Assembly: GCA_031259095.1 (NCBI GenBank)
Contig: JAIRLW010000071.1
Location: 1-7,688, forward strand
DNA length: 7,688 nucleotides
Origin: Planctomycetaceae bacterium
Lineage (GTDB): Bacteria; Planctomycetota; Planctomycetia; Pirellulales; Thermoguttaceae
Direction: 5' to 3'
This document shows, one piece after another, positions 5,310 to 7,688 of the stretch (position 1 is the stretch's first letter; the number at the start of each line of letters is the position of its first letter). The translations under genes and the position numbers were made by a program. Under the pieces are notes generated by a model. It was given only the letters and a program-made list of their open reading frames with translations, searched no databases and had not been told where the DNA came from.

Positions 5310-6866
5310 TTATTTTCCGGTTGAAAGCGTTGCGCTGGTCATCACCACACTGGGAATTTTTCCGAAAAGTTGTTCGCGGAGAATCGGTCCAATATCAATT
5401 GGGACGGCATTAATTGAAATTCGGGGTTTTCCGCGACCGGAATGAGTTGATTCAAGCCAATACACGGATTCTTCCTCCAAACCTTGAATCACCCAAACGT
5501 TAATATTACTTCCGAGCGTTGCCATACGTTCCCGCGCCGCGCGTAACTCTTGGCGTTCATCGGGATTCTTAATCCGTTCCAGTAAATCCCGAAGACGTTC
5601 ATTTAATTTTCGTATCGAACCGGATATTCCATTGTTGACAATCCGCGCCTCCCGAACACGTCCATTGCCGCCCGGATGTTGATACAACCAAGATTCCAAG
5701 TCCTGAAAAAAGTTATCCGCCGAATAATAACATTCGTCCACCGCTTGTTGCGCCGCATCAATCAATGGTTTCGGAATGTTTTCGTAAAGATACTGCCCCG
5801 TCAATAATCCTTTTTGAGTTCGGGGATTGTAAAGCCGATTGAGATTGTACTCAATTTGTCCCTGTGTTACCGACAGTCCAAGATGATCCGCCGCAACCTG
5901 TTCCATCGTATGCGCTTCGTCAAAAACAAGGAGATGATACAACGGTAAAATACTTCCGCCCTGCATCCGAACCGCTAAATCACTAAATAATAACGCATGA
6001 TTCACTACCAAAATCTGAGCATTCGCAATCCGGCGACGTGCCTGAGCGTAAAAACATTTGCCAAAATGTGAACATTTTTTACCAAGACAATTGCCCATCT
6101 CGCAACAAATTTCATTCCAAATGTCCCAGTCTGGTTCAGGGCTCAAACCCGATTTTGAACCGTCGTCGGTTTCCTTACTCCAATCGAGAAGCCGTTGAAG
6201 TTCCCGCAGTCGTCGTTCTTCAAAAAGAACTCCTTGCTTTTGTTGCGCCGTATGTAATCGCCGCAAACAAAGATAATTACTACGACCTTTCACCAGAACC
6301 GCCGTAAACTCAAACGGTAACACCGAACGTAAAAACGGAATATCCTTTTCAATAATCTGTTCCTGAAGGCTAATAGTATGCGTCGAAACAACCGCACGCG
6401 GAATAAAGGTTGGTTCGTTGGAGGTTGGGGTTGCGGCAATCTGTTGCAATTCCCGACTCGGATCAACACGATTCGGATCAATCGAATCAAAACGATTCGC
6501 TTCAAAACTATGCGGCGACGCTTCACCATAAAACGGATCATCATCGTCTGTACCGTCTGCTTCCAAATGATTATTAGAATTAGAATTATTAGAACTTGAA
6601 TGATTGAAATTCGGAGGATCCGATTTTGGATGTTCAAAAGTTGTTTCGGCGTTGTTCTGGGAACCAGCCGTTTGGAGAATTGCCGGAATCAAATAGGCAA
6701 AACTTTTACCAACTCCGGTTCCCGCCTCAACCGCAAGATGTCGTCTTTCAATAAAGGCATGATTGACCGCTTCCGCCATATCAAGTTGTTCCTGACGCAG
6801 TTCATAACGTTCAAGCCGTCGGGCAATCGAACCATTCAATCCAAGAATATCGTGAGGCGTCAGCAC
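5310..6866 (-). CDS. dinG: DinG/XPD-type Fe-S helicase, C-terminally truncated
   Basis: Superfamily 2 helicases of the DinG/Rad3 group unwind DNA 5'-3' and help clear R-loops and damaged structures. Visible parts: Walker A AGTGVGKS (48-55); motif Ia region VVSTHTISLQEQ (159-170); GRSNYLC with C200, then C260, C265 and C271, the same spacing (5 and 6) as the Fe-S cysteines of E. coli DinG; VVNHALL (287-293); DEAH (316-319); a helical Arch-like part; and motif III TSATL (510-514). Translation then ends at residue 518, four residues after TSATL. Family members have about 650-720 residues; helicase domain 2 with motifs IV-VI is absent, and none of the 500 bases beyond shows it in any frame. Residues 67-155 are an Asn/Ser/Asp-rich insert. 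Start is GTG at 6866. Repeats crowd both ends, so this is likely a disrupted gene lacking helicase activity. Confidence 0.88.
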   Translation of the reverse strand: MLTPHDILGLNGSIARRLERYELRQEQLDMAEAVNHAFIERRHLAVEAGTGVGKSFAYLIPAILQTAGSQNNAETTFEHPKSDPPNFNHSSSNNSNSNNHLEADGTDDDDPFYGEASPHSFEANRFDSIDPNRVDPSRELQQIAATPTSNEPTFIPRAVVSTHTISLQEQIIEKDIPFLRSVLPFEFTAVLVKGRSNYLCLRRLHTAQQKQGVLFEERRLRELQRLLDWSKETDDGSKSGLSPEPDWDIWNEICCEMGNCLGKKCSHFGKCFYAQARRRIANAQILVVNHALLFSDLAVRMQGGSILPLYHLLVFDEAHTMEQVAADHLGLSVTQGQIEYNLNRLYNPRTQKGLLTGQYLYENIPKPLIDAAQQAVDECYYSADNFFQDLESWLYQHPGGNGRVREARIVNNGISGSIRKLNERLRDLLERIKNPDERQELRAARERMATLGSNINVWVIQGLEEESVYWLESTHSGRGKPRISINAVPIDIGPILREQLFGKIPSVVMTSATLSTGK

Positions 6867-6870
6867 ATTA

Positions 6871-6935
6871 ATTATTGTCCCTTAGCCCCAATTTTAGGGA
6901 TATGAAGGACTTTAGGGACAATTGGGACAAATAAT
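6871..6935. repeat. Family 2 palindromic repeat, copy C
   Basis: The outer arms ATTATTGTCCC (6871-6881) and GGGACAAATAAT (6924-6935) pair with one extra A. CCCAATT (6887-6893) can pair with AATTGGG (6920-6926) as an alternative register. Right-arm GGAC ends fall at 6910, 6919 and 6928, 9 bases apart as in the other copies; the left arm is decayed. It begins 4 bases upstream of the helicase GTG, and its AGGGA (minus strand) is the only Shine-Dalgarno-like sequence for that start, with an 11-base gap. Confidence 0.8.
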
Positions 6936-6960
6936 TTCGGTGATTAAAAACGAATTTTTA

Positions 6961-7047
6961 GGGTCGGCAATGTTTCGCCGAAACATCGCATCGGCTATCG
7001 CCGACGCAACCGTGGGTGACAACCTTTCGGCGAAAGATTGCCCGCCT
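6961..7047. repeat. Family 3 hairpin repeat, three hairpins in a row
   Basis: Hairpin one is ATGTTTCGCCGAAACAT (6970-6986). Hairpin two is TCGGC-TATC-GCCGA around 6991-7004. Hairpin three is CAACCTTTCGGCGAAAGATTG (7020-7040) with one mismatch. GGCAAT (6966-6971) can close the set by pairing with ATTGCC (7037-7042). It shares an identical 18-base core with 5063-5080. A 70-codon open frame through it on the minus strand is a by-product of the repeat. Confidence 0.8.
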
Positions 7048-7326
7048 TTTGCAGATTTGACGTAAGTCTTTGTTCTATAAAGCCTTACAGAAACACATAA
7101 GCGGCTGTTCACTGCCGGGTTCACTCCTCAAAATAGCGTTGTTCACCAGGTATAGGAATTGATGTTAAAGTGTTGAGTATAAATAGGTTATGAATTATTT
7201 CAACATAAAATTGTATCGGGAATCTTGTTTTGAGGTGTTTATGAATTTCGTTATAATATCGGTATTTTAGATATTAGCAACAGATGATTTTGATGTACTA
7301 CAGGGGTCTTAAACCAGACATCATTA
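7048..7326. other. Intergenic stretch without a recognised gene
   Basis: The sequence becomes strongly AT-rich from about 7150. GTTCAC occurs at 7107, 7119 and 7141, with CGGC (7102-7105) and GCCG (7114-7117) around the first. Short plus-strand reading frames (for example ATG at about 7190, 26 codons) have no ribosome binding site and no recognisable sequence. I see no RNA gene here. Confidence 0.45.
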
Positions 7327-7470
7327 TCATCTTTGAAATCGGAAAGAATTTATCATAGTGTAAAATATCGATGCTTTCAAGAGAGATTGTGGTGATTGAC
7401 CATTTTGATAGACAACGGCATACCCTTTTGATTGACAAAGGGCTGGAACGCAATTAGTTTTTTGGGGCAT
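7327..7470 (-). pseudogene. Possible N-terminal remnant of a tyrosine recombinase
   Basis: The minus-strand ATG at 7470-7468 has a good ribosome binding site (AAAGGAG, 7484-7478, 7-base gap) but opens only 47 codons. Its start, MPQKTNCVPALC then GYAVVYQNGQ, resembles the N-terminus of planctomycete phage-type integrases, which I remember as VPAYCLHKASGQAxVxxNG followed by HYLG. Shifting frame just after NGQ gives HHNLS before a stop, where HYLG would be expected, which suggests a frameshift followed by loss of the rest. Its position about 100 bases from the 3' end of a tRNA gene, a common integration site, fits. The similarity is short and from memory; a small unrelated peptide gene or chance ORF remains possible. 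Confidence 0.3.
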
Positions 7471-7477
7471 GATTCTT

Positions 7478-7484
7478 CTCCTTT
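7478..7484 (-). promoter_or_regulatory. Ribosome binding site of the integrase-like remnant
   Basis: AAAGGAG on the minus strand, 7 bases ahead of ATG 7470. Its quality, in a window where most genes have weak sites, is the main reason to think a real gene once started here, and it favours this ATG over the one at 7575. Confidence 0.5.
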
Positions 7485-7572
7485 GAAAAGCGCGATTTTC
7501 TTTGGTTTCCTGAACCACACTACAAAACTTTCTGTTGTTGCAACCTATTGTTTTGTAAGGACTTAAAATCAC

Positions 7573-7646
7573 CACGCCCGACAGGACTTGAACCTGTAAC
7601 CTACGGATTAGAAATCCGTTGCTCTATCCAATTGAGCTACGAGCGC
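7573..7646 (-). tRNA. tRNA-Arg (anticodon TCT)
   Basis: A complete 74-base cloverleaf: acceptor GCGCTCG/CGGGCGT with G-U and U-G pairs, D arm GCTC/GAGC, anticodon stem ACGGA/TCCGT with loop TTTCTAA (anticodon at 7612-7610), five-base variable region, T arm ACAGG/CCTGT with loop TTCAAGT, and discriminator G at 7573. CCA is not encoded and must be added after transcription. It reads AGA (and AGG by wobble). The upstream side runs to the window edge in AT-rich DNA, so its promoter cannot be judged. Confidence 0.97.
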
Positions 7647-7688
7647 AAAATCAGAATTTAAATAAATCAAAATATAAAATTAAATGTG

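Noticed and set aside
6290..6637. Arg/Ile-rich 115-codon minus-strand frame and its plus-strand counterpart inside dinG
   Set aside because: Both are shadows of the Asn/Asp-rich insert of the helicase, with no start signal and biased composition.
6912..7124. 70-codon minus-strand open frame
   Set aside because: It runs straight through family 2 and family 3 hairpins, has no ribosome binding site, and its sequence is that of the translated palindromes.

Overview
The window is 7.7 kb of AT-leaning bacterial DNA that reads best as a planctomycete chromosome, possibly a gut-associated or otherwise low-GC member of the Pirellulales/Thermoguttaceae side. The clues are inference from protein flavour and layout: a DUF6786-like protein, an N-terminal integrase-like remnant in the style seen in Planctomycetes, a secreted Cys/Pro-rich lineage-specific protein, sparse Shine-Dalgarno sequences, and intergenic spaces packed with short palindromic repeats. 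No phylogenetic marker is present, so the assignment is tentative.

Layout. On the minus strand (reading right to left from 2.9 kb) a promoter at 2857-2884 precedes a thioredoxin (2302-2625) and a RidA-family deaminase (1906-2298) that are 3 bases apart. After a palindromic repeat come the biotin carboxyl carrier protein AccB (1246-1788) and a DUF6786-like protein (136-1194). Rightward from the same intergenic region, a small secreted Cys/His-rich protein (3294-3851) has a possible structured leader, a clear ribosome binding site and a strong intrinsic terminator. Next, all on the minus strand, come an orphan OmpR/PhoB-type response regulator (4073-4792), a DinG-type Fe-S helicase that stops right after motif III (5310-6866), a short integrase-like remnant (7327-7470) and tRNA-Arg(TCT) (7573-7646).

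The most unusual content is intergenic. Three palindromic repeat families recur. Family 1 is MITE-like, with about 17-18-base terminal inverted repeats (GGGAACTTCTAAAAACTT type) and three full copies plus one solo end. Family 2 is built from GTCCC-headed units repeating every 9 bases, then inverted, in three copies. Family 3 is made of tandem hairpins around GTTTCGCCGAAAC and CAACCTTTCGGCGAAAGGTTG. Families 2 and 3 sit side by side on both flanks of the truncated helicase, and a family 1 end begins 5 bases past its stop codon, which suggests repeat-driven loss of its second helicase domain.

Working together: thioredoxin and RidA form a plausible stress/metabolite-damage pair, and AccB serves fatty-acid synthesis with partners encoded elsewhere. 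I see no defence system, CRISPR array or biosynthetic cluster.
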